DNA from: CAYPTY01 sp965659005
Lineage (GTDB): Bacteria > Bacteroidota > Rhodothermia > Balneolales > Balneolaceae
Length of the DNA: 39,459 nucleotides
Assembly (NCBI GenBank): GCA_965659005.1
Contig: CBFHVG010000081.1
Coordinates: 1 to 39,459, forward strand
Reading direction: 5' to 3'
Shown here: one piece after another, positions 1 to 8,673 of the stretch
Layout: the number at the start of each line of letters is the position of its first letter
Position numbering within the stretch: the first letter of the stretch is position 1
The notes under the pieces: model-generated
What the model was told of the DNA's origin: nothing
Seen by the model: the letters and a program-made list of their open reading frames with translations, nothing else
Database searches by the model: none
Made by a program: the position numbers and the translations under genes

Positions 1-62
1 GTTCCATCCCAAACGGTATATGCCAGAAAAGCGATAAGTACAACCCAATCAATCCAACTCAT
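1..62 (-). CDS. Sodium:solute symporter family protein, N-terminal fragment (runs off the left edge)
   Basis: An ATG at 62-60 opens a minus-strand frame that stays open to the window edge, giving only 20 complete residues, beginning MSWIDWVVLIAFLAY. A short Asp-Trp start followed by a hydrophobic helix is typical of the first membrane segment of the sodium:solute symporter (SSS) family, which imports sugars, amino acids, carboxylates or other solutes with Na+. The gene starts 3 bases after the stop of the 39-residue membrane protein, so the two are almost certainly co-transcribed and translationally coupled. The substrate cannot be told from so little sequence, and the family call rests on resemblance of the N-terminus alone. 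Confidence 0.5.
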   Translation of the reverse strand, partial: MSWIDWVVLIAFLAYTVWDG

Positions 63-65
63 ATA

Positions 66-185
66 TCAGGGCAGATTGAATGTTGAAGTGAATAAGGCAA
101 AGAGTATGATAAACAGTATACCGATGATGAAAACGGATACATAGGTGCGGGTCCAGTGTTTATCTTTTTGTTCTGAATCAGTCAT
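66..185 (-). CDS. Small single-helix membrane protein of 39 residues, coupled to the symporter gene
   Basis: The protein begins MTDSEQKDKHWTRTYV, then has one strongly hydrophobic stretch at about residues 15-33 and ends TSTFNLP. The polar, charged N-terminus followed by Trp and one helix suggests a one-pass inner-membrane protein. Its ATG overlaps the TGA of the upstream WbqC-like gene by 4 bases (ATGA), and its own stop lies 3 bases before the symporter ATG, which is strong evidence that it is translated. Small accessory subunits next to SSS transporters are known (for example DUF485 YjcH beside ActP, and DUF4212 proteins), but this one is much shorter and I cannot assign a family. A role in symporter assembly or regulation is inference from position. 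Confidence 0.7.
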   Translation of the reverse strand: MTDSEQKDKHWTRTYVSVFIIGILFIILFALFTSTFNLP

Positions 186-871
186 TTCATGCCTTTTATT
201 GAGTCGCTAATGTTAAAGAACTCAGGCCCAAAAGCAAAAAGGAGATGTAGCATAGAGTGGTGATTCTCAAAATGTTTAATTTTCTCAGCATGAGCTAGAA
301 TTTCATTCGGTTGTGGTAAATAATTTTTCGAATCATTTTCGAAATAAAACGACCTATCGGGAAATCCTATATTGGACTGGAAATCTGAATCTATCTCTAA
401 TTCCAGGAAAGAACAGATTTTCTGGAAGAAGAAAAGATTCCAGTCTATTAGTTTTTCAAATTTCGAGGCATCATCCAGTAGAGCTTTAATTTCCCACTCG
501 AAATGATCGAAATAAACTTCCTTACTAAATACAGTTTCCAATGCTTTCCAGAAGTTGGATACCCACTTTTCACTATGGTCAATTCGAACATCTTTAATAG
601 CCTTCTTTTTGTCATCGGTGAGTATCGGAACTCTTAACCAGATTTCATCTTCACCATTTGTTATAAATGTTCGATGTGTTCTTCCTTTGCGGGACCAGCT
701 CACAGTATCCAGATAAATAATCTTGTCCGATTTCAACATAGATATGAAATCATATATGTTCGGAGCGAACTGTGGAGTAACTAGGCTATATGTTAAACCT
801 GAATGTGAAATGTGAAATGTGAAATGTGAAAAGGAAGAAATATAGTTCAAAACTCTTAATTCAACATTCAT
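182..871 (-). CDS. WbqC-like family protein
   Basis: The body matches the WbqC-like family (PF08889): a PQFAPNIYDF segment near the N-terminus, then LDTVSWSRKGRTHRTFI and WLRVPI, and a helical C-terminal half. Members often lie in glycan or lipopolysaccharide gene sets and are proposed to act in sugar or amino-acid transfer; the reaction is not established. Two ATG starts exist, at 904 and 871; I prefer 871 (229 residues) because 904 leaves only 17 bases to the divergent gltX start. Neither has a clear ribosome site. The first 25 or so residues after 871 are encoded by low-complexity DNA including a 7-bp tandem repeat (804-831), and the family-like sequence begins only after it, so the native N-terminus may have been replaced. 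The gene overlaps the small membrane protein gene by 4 bases. Confidence 0.72.
   Translation of the reverse strand: MNVELRVLNYISSFSHFTFHISHSGLTYSLVTPQFAPNIYDFISMLKSDKIIYLDTVSWSRKGRTHRTFITNGEDEIWLRVPILTDDKKKAIKDVRIDHSEKWVSNFWKALETVFSKEVYFDHFEWEIKALLDDASKFEKLIDWNLFFFQKICSFLELEIDSDFQSNIGFPDRSFYFENDSKNYLPQPNEILAHAEKIKHFENHHSMLHLLFAFGPEFFNISDSIKGMK
804..831. repeat. Four perfect tandem copies of TGTGAAA (7-bp unit)
   Basis: Copies lie at 804-810, 811-817, 818-824 and 825-831 on the plus strand. Read on the minus strand they encode an alternating Ser/His/Phe/Thr/Ile stretch in the N-terminus of the WbqC-like protein. The same unit and close variants form a four-unit array at 18852-18879, so this is probably a dispersed repeat of this genome and not a local accident. 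Confidence 0.85.
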
Positions 872-921
872 TATTCGTATATTTATAGTCTTTGTCAGAA
901 ACATCTAAAACGATTTATTAA

Positions 922-2403
922 ATGAGCGTACGCGTCCGTTTCGCACCATCACCGACCGGTTTCCTGCATATTGGTGGACTCCGAACAGCACTTTACAATT
1001 ATTTATTCGCAAAACATCATAATGGAACCTTTGTTCTTCGAATTGAGGATACTGATCAATCCAGATATGTAGCGGATGCTGAGAACGATATTATTGAGTC
1101 TATGAAATGGGCTGGTATCGAAATAGATGAGGGTCCAGGAATTGGCGGCGACTTTGGTCCATATAGACAAAGCGAGCGAAAAGAGATGTATCGTCAATAT
1201 GCTGAACAGTTAATCGCTGATGATTATGCCTACTATGCATTCGATACAACTGATGAAATTGAGGAAATGCGCGAACGCCTGAAAAAGTCAGGAAATCCGT
1301 CTCCAAAGTACGATTCGATTACTCGAATGAGTATGAAGAACAGCCTCACACTCTCTCAGGATGAAGTAGAAAAAAGACTGGCAAATGGTGATGAACATGT
1401 GGTTCGATTGAAGGTTCCACGTAGAGAAGAGATTAAATTCGAAGATCAGATCCGTGGTATTGTTTCATTCGATACCGGTGGCCTTGATGATCAGGTTCTT
1501 CTGAAATCTGATGGAATGCCAACTTATCACCTGGCTAATGTAGTTGATGATCATTTAATGGAAATTACTCACGTTATTCGTGGTGAGGAATGGTTGAGCT
1601 CTGCTCCAAAGCATATGCTGCTTTACAAGTATTTCGGTTGGGAAGCTCCATCTATGGCTCATTTACCACTTATTATGTCACCAAGTGGCGGAAAATTATC
1701 TAAGCGTAAAGCTGAAAGCGAAGGTATTCCTATTAACACCAAGGATTATGTGACCGGGCATTATGAAGCTGCAGCACTGGTAAACTTTCTGGCTTATCTT
1801 GGGTGGAGTCCGGGAGATGATTCAGAAATCCACAGTCTTGAAGATCTTGTTAATTTATTTACACTGGAGAGAGTTGGTAAATCTGGTGCAGTGTTCAACC
1901 ACAAGAAATTGATGTGGTATAACGAGCACTATCTTCGTGTTAGATCACTTGAAGATCTAATGCCCGAGTTTGTTGAATTGGCAGAACATGCAGGTTTCAA
2001 TGTTTCCGACTCAGAAAAGAACACAAAAGTTCTTGAGCTGCTTAAAGAGAGAGTGGCTAAAGTTGATGAATTTATAGATATGGCAGCATTCTTCTACCAA
2101 GATCCCGAAGAATATGAAGCAGGTGCTGTTAAAAAATGGAAAGATGATTCAGCTGAACTTGTTAGTGATTATAAAAGCCGAATTGAAAAACTGGACGATT
2201 CAGACTTTAATGCTTCAAACCTGAAAACCGAACTTGAAGCACTTGTTGCTGAAAAGGAAATAGGTTTCGGTAAAATTATGGCACCGGTCCGACTATGCAT
2301 CTCGGGCAAGGGCTTTGGTCCAGATTTGTTTCCATCGCTCGAATTACTTGGCAAGGAAACGGTTCTTAGAAGATTCGAAAGCGCCTTAGGATTTTTTAGC
2401 TAA
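922..2403 (+). CDS. gltX: Glutamate--tRNA ligase
   Basis: Class I aminoacyl-tRNA synthetase that charges tRNA-Glu with glutamate using ATP in the cytoplasm. The class I HIGH-type motif is seen as HIGG near residue 17 within APSPTGFLHIGGLRTA, and the KMSKS-type loop as KLSKR near residue 257. The region between them carries the GluRS signatures VLRIEDTD and LPTYHLANVVDD-like sequence (here MPTYHLANVVDDHLM), and the C-terminal half is the helical anticodon-binding part. At 493 residues it has the usual length. The ATG at 922 starts immediately with the conserved N-terminus, so the start is secure. Its 3' end overlaps the convergent nhaC gene by 18 bases, leaving no room for a separate terminator. 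Confidence 0.97.
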   Translation: MSVRVRFAPSPTGFLHIGGLRTALYNYLFAKHHNGTFVLRIEDTDQSRYVADAENDIIESMKWAGIEIDEGPGIGGDFGPYRQSERKEMYRQYAEQLIADDYAYYAFDTTDEIEEMRERLKKSGNPSPKYDSITRMSMKNSLTLSQDEVEKRLANGDEHVVRLKVPRREEIKFEDQIRGIVSFDTGGLDDQVLLKSDGMPTYHLANVVDDHLMEITHVIRGEEWLSSAPKHMLLYKYFGWEAPSMAHLPLIMSPSGGKLSKRKAESEGIPINTKDYVTGHYEAAALVNFLAYLGWSPGDDSEIHSLEDLVNLFTLERVGKSGAVFNHKKLMWYNEHYLRVRSLEDLMPEFVELAEHAGFNVSDSEKNTKVLELLKERVAKVDEFIDMAAFFYQDPEEYEAGAVKKWKDDSAELVSDYKSRIEKLDDSDFNASNLKTELEALVAEKEIGFGKIMAPVRLCISGKGFGPDLFPSLELLGKETVLRRFESALGFFS

Positions 2404-3885
2404 TTCCGGAATGGGTTGTTCATCATGATCCACATCTGTGGTCTGTGTTTCAGCCAGTTTCCTGATCTTAATTCCTACAATACCAAAGAACATGGTCATA
2501 AAAGGACTGATCAGATTAAAGAATGCAAATGGCAGATAGGTGAAAGTAGCAACACCTAATACGCCTGCATGATAAGCTCCACAGGTATTCCAGGGTACTA
2601 AAGCTGAAGTCACTGTACCGGAATCTTCAAGCGTACGGCTCAAGTTTTCAGGAGCAAGATCCATTTCCTTATACATGTCAGAATACATACGACCAGGAAC
2701 AACAATGGCCATATATTGGTCAGATGCCGTGATATTGAAGAAAATACACGTACCAACGGTTGAGGCTATGAGAGAACCAGCTGAATTCACAACATTCATA
2801 ACACTTTCAGCAATTCGTTTGAGGAGTCCGGCTTTTTCCATAACCCCACCGAAAATCATTGCTGAAACAATCAGCCACACAGTTCCAAGCATACCTGCCA
2901 TACCACTTGAACTCAGTAAATCATCAACTAATTCGTTACCTGTACTGATACTCACATCTCCATACATTGACGTGATCACGCCTACAAAAGATTTCTCAAG
3001 ATTTGTGTCACCATAAGCCGCAACAGATCTTACCAATTCTGGCTGGAAGATGAGCGCAAATATTCCACCCAATAAAGCTCCAGCAAAGATGGCTGGAATA
3101 GCTGGTACCTTACGAACAATCATAAATATTACTGCAGCAGGGACTAGGAAAAGGGCAAGATTAATTTCAAACTGAGATGAGATAGCATTTAATAATACTT
3201 CTGTATTCATAGCCTGACTTGCATCCCCATAAACAAAACCCAGTATCAGAAAAATGATTAACGAAATTATTATTGAGGGTACTGTTGTATAAGCCATATA
3301 TCGGATGTGCGTAAATAAATCCGTTCCTGCCATTGCTGGCGCAAGGTTTGTTGTGTCTGAAAGGGGAGACATTTTATCACCAAAGTAAGCTCCGGAAATG
3401 ATAGCTCCTGCTACCATGCCATCTCCAAGTCCAAGAGCTTTACCAATACCAATAAGTGCAATACCTACAGTTGCAGCTGTCGTCCAGGATGAACCAGTGG
3501 CTATAGAAACCAATGAACAAACTATACAGGCCGCTACAAGAAATATGGTTGGATTAAGTAATTGAAGACCATAATAAATCATAGCTGGTACTATTCCGCT
3601 TAGTAACCAGGTGCCTGCAAGCGATCCAATTAGCAATAAAATAATGATGGACGACATAGCTGATGAGATACTTTTGACCATACCGCGACGAATATCTCTC
3701 CAACGGAATCCAAGTCTAATAGCTACAATGGAAGCAACTGAGGCAGAAATTAAAAGTATGATTTGATTGGAACCATCAAGTGCAGCATCACCAAAAATTC
3801 TGACATTGATAAACAATGCAATGACTAGGAAGATGATGGGAATGAAAGCCTGAAGAAGTGTAGGTCTGGTATGTTTGTAGGTCAT
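2386..3885 (-). CDS. nhaC: Na+/H+ antiporter, NhaC family
   Basis: A polytopic inner-membrane protein of 499 residues with about 11-12 hydrophobic helices. The segment SSWTTAATVGIALIGIG followed by GAYFGDKMSPLSDTTNLAPA is the hallmark of the NhaC antiporter family, which exchanges cytoplasmic Na+ for external protons (some members exchange malate or lactate with Na+). The C-terminus is a short hydrophilic tail. The gene is preceded by 70 bases after the NRDE gene's stop. Its 3' end runs 18 bases into gltX. Na+ export fits a marine or salt-adapted host, but substrate is inferred from family only. Confidence 0.93.
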   Translation of the reverse strand: MTYKHTRPTLLQAFIPIIFLVIALFINVRIFGDAALDGSNQIILLISASVASIVAIRLGFRWRDIRRGMVKSISSAMSSIIILLLIGSLAGTWLLSGIVPAMIYYGLQLLNPTIFLVAACIVCSLVSIATGSSWTTAATVGIALIGIGKALGLGDGMVAGAIISGAYFGDKMSPLSDTTNLAPAMAGTDLFTHIRYMAYTTVPSIIISLIIFLILGFVYGDASQAMNTEVLLNAISSQFEINLALFLVPAAVIFMIVRKVPAIPAIFAGALLGGIFALIFQPELVRSVAAYGDTNLEKSFVGVITSMYGDVSISTGNELVDDLLSSSGMAGMLGTVWLIVSAMIFGGVMEKAGLLKRIAESVMNVVNSAGSLIASTVGTCIFFNITASDQYMAIVVPGRMYSDMYKEMDLAPENLSRTLEDSGTVTSALVPWNTCGAYHAGVLGVATFTYLPFAFFNLISPFMTMFFGIVGIKIRKLAETQTTDVDHDEQPIPELAKKS

Positions 3886-3955
3886 TCTTTGAATCTATTG
3901 CACCTAGCGTTAATACTCAAATAATTTGTGCTATGTTAAATGCAGTTACAGGTTT

Positions 3956-4726
3956 TTAAGTCGGAAGTGATAATGTGAACGAGTTCTCGCCTATAACAAT
4001 ATCCTGATGCCGATCATACCTTCTTTCAATAAAGGTAGCTTCACCGTTATAGTCCACTAAAAGTAAAGTTGAGCAGCGTGTACCGTATGACTCTGTTTTG
4101 ATAAAAACAGATGAAATAGCTTTTTCCCATTCATAAGGGATTCCGGTCTTTGGTAAATGATCATCTTCAGCTGGGCGATCATTCTTTAAGATTTCAAATA
4201 AATCTTCATAGTTTAGATTCGCGTTTGAGGTAATTGCTTCTAAATCTGATTTAGCCGTTTCAAGTTTTGGCCATGGTGTATTTAAAAGTGCATTACTTAA
4301 TCCATGAATGCCGGCATCAATTTCAGATATTTTCGGAGATAGATTTGAGAAGTGGAACATCCCTCTATTATCCAGTAACAATATATTAAAGCCATTGTAT
4401 TTTGAAGCTACCGCGTTCAAATTGCCAAGGTATTCCTTTGCATTAATTTCAGAACTCAAGTAGTTGGTAACTAAATCACCTCTGGAAGGCGGATCAATTT
4501 TATCTATGCTTGGATCTCTGTAATTAGTTAGAGCTCCAAATCGCCCATCTTTTCTAATTCCCATCCATGTTCCGCCAGCCTGTAAGTCTCTTCCGGCAAG
4601 CAGATCTGGGTGTTCATCCCAAAAGTGTGCAGCTTTAGTTGGACGTGCATAAAACTCATCGCGGTTACCTGCCAGGATAAGTTTATAGCGTTCATGCTTT
4701 TGATATGAAAAAACGATTAGGCACAT
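3956..4726 (-). CDS. NRDE/TANGO2 family protein
   Basis: The N-terminus carries the family motif: MCLIVFSY, then AGNRDEF with Asn-Arg-Asp-Glu at residues 21-24, then AGRDLQAGGTWMGI and ALTNYRDP. These define the NRDE (TANGO2, PF05742) family; 256 residues is the normal length. The Cys at position 2 is conserved and an Ntn-hydrolase-like fold has been proposed for the family; roles in haem trafficking and lipid metabolism have been reported for relatives, but the bacterial function is not settled. No signal peptide is seen. The gene lies upstream of nhaC on the same strand with a 70-base gap, so co-transcription is possible. A 125-base divergent interval separates it from the phosphatase gene. 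Confidence 0.88.
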   Translation of the reverse strand: MCLIVFSYQKHERYKLILAGNRDEFYARPTKAAHFWDEHPDLLAGRDLQAGGTWMGIRKDGRFGALTNYRDPSIDKIDPPSRGDLVTNYLSSEINAKEYLGNLNAVASKYNGFNILLLDNRGMFHFSNLSPKISEIDAGIHGLSNALLNTPWPKLETAKSDLEAITSNANLNYEDLFEILKNDRPAEDDHLPKTGIPYEWEKAISSVFIKTESYGTRCSTLLLVDYNGEATFIERRYDRHQDIVIGENSFTLSLPT

Positions 4727-4851
4727 ATTTTTAGAAGGACGCTAAAATACCTATTCTGTTGTTTAATTTTTATTGATTTACCTTATTTAAATAGATCAAT
4801 AAATCGGAAGAAATCAGAAACATTTTAACAGATTTCCGTATTGCTCAATCT

Positions 4852-7449
4852 ATGAAGTCAGATCATTACATCCACTTTAGGGATATTTTAATCATTATTG
4901 CGGGTTTTTTCGGGGCTGCCTGGTTTTTCTTTGATTATGGAAACCATGACGTGAAAAGTTCGGCTGAGATGAACTTCTCCAAGAAGGAAGTTCTGTATAA
5001 AGTTGAAAAATTATTCAAGGAGCTTGATTACCAACATATCGACTTGAAAAAGACCATCAATTTTAAGTCAAACTCTTCACTAATCGACTCCTTACAAGAA
5101 GTTAGAGGAAGACATAACCTGGTTTCAGAGATGAGATCTGGGAATGATGATTTCTATCCGTTTTTCTATTGGGATGTAAATATTAACCGAAATGGTCTGG
5201 AATGGGCTCAAGAAAACGATTTATATGTAAGCTATTCTGAAGAAGGGAAATTAGTTGAGTTTGAAGCTTCGCCTTCGATAATAAGAGCTCAATCTCCATT
5301 TAACAGACTAATCATTAGAGAGGGTATGCTGAATGGGGTAGCAAATAAGGCAAAAGAAGATTCCCTTATTACAGCCCTTGTTAATTATCAGTATCTGGAA
5401 ACAGATAATATCCCCATACTTGATGGTTTAACCCTCCAGGGATTGCTCGATGCCTATAATCAATTAGTCACAAAGATTTCAGAAGCTCAATTAGTTGAAT
5501 CAATTTGGGGCTTATCAGAATATTATATAGCAAAATCTCATTGGTCTAACTTTGACATTCAAAGGGATTCACTGTCCTTCACTGCTGAAGAAGGTATCAG
5601 GGTTGCTAGTGCTCATTATACTATTACAGATCCTGGAATGGGAATAGCTTCAAACCTTGAAGTGGAGATTCTACCAGCTGGATCTTTAAAGAAGATGTAC
5701 GTTACCACCCCCGGAGATAACTTTTCATCTGGTGTTGATGGAAATGAGGTAAGGAGTGCTGTATTACTCATTATGTTATTTGCATTTGCGGTCTGGGTGT
5801 TAGTCATTTTCTACTTAAGAATTAAAGCAAAAGTAGTTGATACCAAATCCTCTCTTATTGTTGCTTTAATTGCTGGGTTCCTACTACCAGTTGGTATTCT
5901 ACTGCAGGACATCATTAATCTTACCTTTTTATATGAGAACATTGATCCTTCTGCTTTAATCCAGAGGATAATACAGTTTGGTTTTATTGGCGCTGCAGGT
6001 TCCATTGTATTCTTTGTTATGACTGCCGTAGGTGATTCAATAACTCGACAATTTTTACCGGAAAAGCTGGAGAGTTTTGACTTGGTCAGAAGTGGTCTGA
6101 TAAATAATAAGCCCGTTGGGTGGGTTGTTGTTCGTGGAATAAGTTTTGGACTATTTGGTCTTGGTCTATTCAGCTTAATGCTGTGGTTAGTACCATCAGC
6201 TGTGATTGAATCAAAAGTAGAAATAACAGATACTTATTTATTACTACGACCTCTATGGATCGTCATTATGTCCGGTATTGTAGGATTGGGCTTAATGTTG
6301 ATTTTATTTTTACTGATCGCCAATCAGGTTTATGGAGTGACAAATCAGAAATGGTACTTACCAATAACAGGAGCTGTACTATTCGGCATACTAATGCCTT
6401 TAGGTTTTATTAGCGGTTATGTAGAAGGCGCTATTATTTCTGCAGTAGTTGGCTTCTATATTGGTTACATCTACATGAGAACCGATTTCATAACTACTGT
6501 AGTTACCTTCATTACCTTTTTACTGATCATGGATATAAGTGAAACATGGGTTGTTACCGGATCCAGTGAAGCCATTGTTTTCTACATTATCATCAGTTTC
6601 TTTGTAATTCTCTTTAGTGGTGGTATTTATGCAATTGCAAAAGGGCAGGATATAAACATACTACCGTCTTATATCCCTGAATACATGGAAGAAATAGCTC
6701 AGGAACAACGAGTTAAGCAAGAGCTTCATATCGCCAGAAACGTTCAGCACTCATTCTTGCCAACGACTATCCCCAAAGTCCAAAATTTTGATCTTGCCGG
6801 CTATTGTGACCCTGCTCAGGAAACCGGTGGTGATTACTATGATATGATCAAATTGAGTGACGAAAAAATTGCCATTGCCATAGGTGACGTAAGTGGAAAG
6901 GGTATTCAGGCAGCCTTCTATATGACCTTTGCTAAAGGGGTAATTCACAGTCTATGTTCGATACTTGATAATCCCATGGAATTGATTTCAAAGGCTAATC
7001 AGTTATTCAATGATAATGCTACTAGAGGGACATTCATTTCTATGATTTATGGTATTCTGGATACCAAAGACAAGACATTTAAGTTTATCAGAGCCGGGCA
7101 TAATCCCATACTCCTTAAAAAGAAAAATGGAGATATGGAGTGGCTTCAACCAAAGGGCACAGCCATAGGTATGATGAAAAATGCTTCATTTGAAAAGGGA
7201 GCTGAAGAAATGGTTATTCAAATGAATAGTGAAATAGAATGTCTTGTACTATACACCGATGGTATAACAGAAGCTGCCAATAAAAAGAATGAATTTTATG
7301 GAGAGGACAGACTTCTGAGAATAGTTAAGAATGCTAACTATAAGACTTCAAATGACCTCATTGATATCATTATTAAAGATGTATCAAAATTTACAGGTGC
7401 AGCTGAACAACATGATGACATTACATGTGTTGTTATAAAAACTAACTAG
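4852..7449 (+). CDS. Multi-helix membrane SpoIIE/RsbU-type PP2C phosphatase
   Basis: An 865-residue protein. One helix at about residues 10-27 is followed by an extracytoplasmic region of roughly 270 residues, then a block of about eight helices (about 303-600), then a cytoplasmic PP2C-type phosphatase domain from about residue 620. The catalytic domain has the expected acidic metal ligands: GGDYYD near 660, GDVSGKG near 678, YTDGITEA near 803 and HDDIT at 854-858, plus the conserved RAGHNP. Relatives dephosphorylate anti-anti-sigma (STAS) proteins in partner-switching pathways, so this looks like an envelope sensor controlling a sigma factor or similar output. No STAS or anti-sigma kinase gene lies in the window. 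I cannot name the extracytoplasmic domain. It precedes the thioredoxin-like gene by 31 bases. Confidence 0.9.
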   Translation: MKSDHYIHFRDILIIIAGFFGAAWFFFDYGNHDVKSSAEMNFSKKEVLYKVEKLFKELDYQHIDLKKTINFKSNSSLIDSLQEVRGRHNLVSEMRSGNDDFYPFFYWDVNINRNGLEWAQENDLYVSYSEEGKLVEFEASPSIIRAQSPFNRLIIREGMLNGVANKAKEDSLITALVNYQYLETDNIPILDGLTLQGLLDAYNQLVTKISEAQLVESIWGLSEYYIAKSHWSNFDIQRDSLSFTAEEGIRVASAHYTITDPGMGIASNLEVEILPAGSLKKMYVTTPGDNFSSGVDGNEVRSAVLLIMLFAFAVWVLVIFYLRIKAKVVDTKSSLIVALIAGFLLPVGILLQDIINLTFLYENIDPSALIQRIIQFGFIGAAGSIVFFVMTAVGDSITRQFLPEKLESFDLVRSGLINNKPVGWVVVRGISFGLFGLGLFSLMLWLVPSAVIESKVEITDTYLLLRPLWIVIMSGIVGLGLMLILFLLIANQVYGVTNQKWYLPITGAVLFGILMPLGFISGYVEGAIISAVVGFYIGYIYMRTDFITTVVTFITFLLIMDISETWVVTGSSEAIVFYIIISFFVILFSGGIYAIAKGQDINILPSYIPEYMEEIAQEQRVKQELHIARNVQHSFLPTTIPKVQNFDLAGYCDPAQETGGDYYDMIKLSDEKIAIAIGDVSGKGIQAAFYMTFAKGVIHSLCSILDNPMELISKANQLFNDNATRGTFISMIYGILDTKDKTFKFIRAGHNPILLKKKNGDMEWLQPKGTAIGMMKNASFEKGAEEMVIQMNSEIECLVLYTDGITEAANKKNEFYGEDRLLRIVKNANYKTSNDLIDIIIKDVSKFTGAAEQHDDITCVVIKTN

Positions 7450-7480
7450 CTCTTCAATATTATTCTTATTTTAGCACTTA

Positions 7481-8005
7481 ATGAGACTACTATTTATAAG
7501 CATATTCGTCGTTCTATTCATATTCAATGAATCAAAAGCACAGGATGATTTTATTGAAAAGAGTGAACTTACATGGTATTCCCTTAAGGATGCTCAATCC
7601 ATGGCCCTCGAGAACAGTAAGAAAGTTCTCATATTTGGAGATGCCGTATGGTGCACTTTTTGCAAGAAGATGAAAAAAGAAGTTTATCCTGAATCAGGTG
7701 TGATAAACATAATTGAGGAGCACTTTTATCCTGTTTTGCTTGATTCTGAATCGAATAAGGTGATAGAATTTAATGGGAATGAGTTCACTGAAATGGAACT
7801 TGCCCGGGCTTTCCGAATGAGTGGAACCCCTACGCATTATTTCCTTGATTCCGATGGAAGTGTATTAGGTCAACAACCAGGTTTTATTCCTGCTGATATC
7901 TTTGAACGTCTACTTAGTTTTATTGGTACTAACTCTTTTAAAAATATTGAGTTTTCAGAGTATGAATACAAAGGCAGCAAGTTAAGTGATGAGGAAGGCG
8001 AGTAG
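7481..8005 (+). CDS. Secreted thioredoxin-like protein
   Basis: A 174-residue protein with an N-terminal signal peptide (hydrophobic core at residues 3-16, likely cut near SKAQ at 18-21). A thioredoxin fold follows, with the redox-active CXXC as WCTFCKKM (Cys58 and Cys61) and the cis-Pro region as SGTPTHYFLD. It should act in the periplasm as a thiol-disulfide reductase or chaperone-like oxidoreductase; the closest general class is the thioredoxin_7/DUF255-like group. The C-terminus after about residue 155 is a charged tail. The gene sits between the membrane phosphatase (31 bases upstream) and the DtxR-type regulator (5 bases downstream), so the three are probably one transcript. Confidence 0.85.
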   Translation: MRLLFISIFVVLFIFNESKAQDDFIEKSELTWYSLKDAQSMALENSKKVLIFGDAVWCTFCKKMKKEVYPESGVINIIEEHFYPVLLDSESNKVIEFNGNEFTEMELARAFRMSGTPTHYFLDSDGSVLGQQPGFIPADIFERLLSFIGTNSFKNIEFSEYEYKGSKLSDEEGE

Positions 8006-8010
8006 GATCA

Positions 8011-8673
8011 ATGCGCAGAGTACTTAGTCAATCCATTGAAGACTATCTGAAGGCAATTTACATCCTGAATACTGAGGGTGATGGTGCAACTACCAAAAAT
8101 ATTGCGAATAATCTTGAAGTTTCTTCTGCCTCAGTAACTAACATGATCAAAAAGCTGGATCAGTCAGGTCTTGTTGAATACACATCTTACAAAGGAGTTG
8201 TACTCACAGAAGCCGGAAAAAAAATAGCACTCGAAATTCTAAGGCATCACCGACTTCTTGAACTATATCTGAAAGAGGTAATGGGTTATTCGTGGGCAGA
8301 TGTTCATGATGAAGCTGAAAAACTGGAACATCACATCTCGGAACAGTTTGAGGATAGAATTGCCGAAATTCTCAAGAATCCTACTCATGATCCTCATGGT
8401 GATCCCATTCCAACCAAAGATGGTGAAGTACCGGAAATGGCACTTTTATCTATTACTGATGCTGAGTTAAATAAGAAGTATCTGATCGGAAGAGTGAAGG
8501 ACCAGGATTCGGATTTACTTCGTTATCTTGAAGAAGAGGGTCTCATCCCTGGTATAGAAATTCAAATTCTGGAAAAGTCACCTTTTGATGGACCGGTCAA
8601 GGTTTCTCTGGATGGACAAGAAAAGATCATAGGTAATAACATAGCCAGTCAGATTTACCTCTTTGATCACTAG
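8011..8673 (+). CDS. DtxR/MntR-family metal-dependent transcriptional regulator
   Basis: A 220-residue regulator with three parts typical of the family: an N-terminal winged helix (SIEDYLKAIYIL at the start, SVTNMIKKL as recognition region), a metal-binding and dimerisation domain (HHRLLELYL, VHDEAEKLEHHIS, DPHGDPIP), and a C-terminal SH3-like FeoA domain from about residue 150. Such proteins bind Fe2+ or Mn2+ and then repress uptake genes. The residues seen do not by themselves tell iron from manganese sensing. The gene is 5 bases after the thioredoxin-like gene and its stop shares CTAG with the convergent TonB receptor gene, a plausible regulatory target. Confidence 0.93.
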   Translation: MRRVLSQSIEDYLKAIYILNTEGDGATTKNIANNLEVSSASVTNMIKKLDQSGLVEYTSYKGVVLTEAGKKIALEILRHHRLLELYLKEVMGYSWADVHDEAEKLEHHISEQFEDRIAEILKNPTHDPHGDPIPTKDGEVPEMALLSITDAELNKKYLIGRVKDQDSDLLRYLEEEGLIPGIEIQILEKSPFDGPVKVSLDGQEKIIGNNIASQIYLFDH

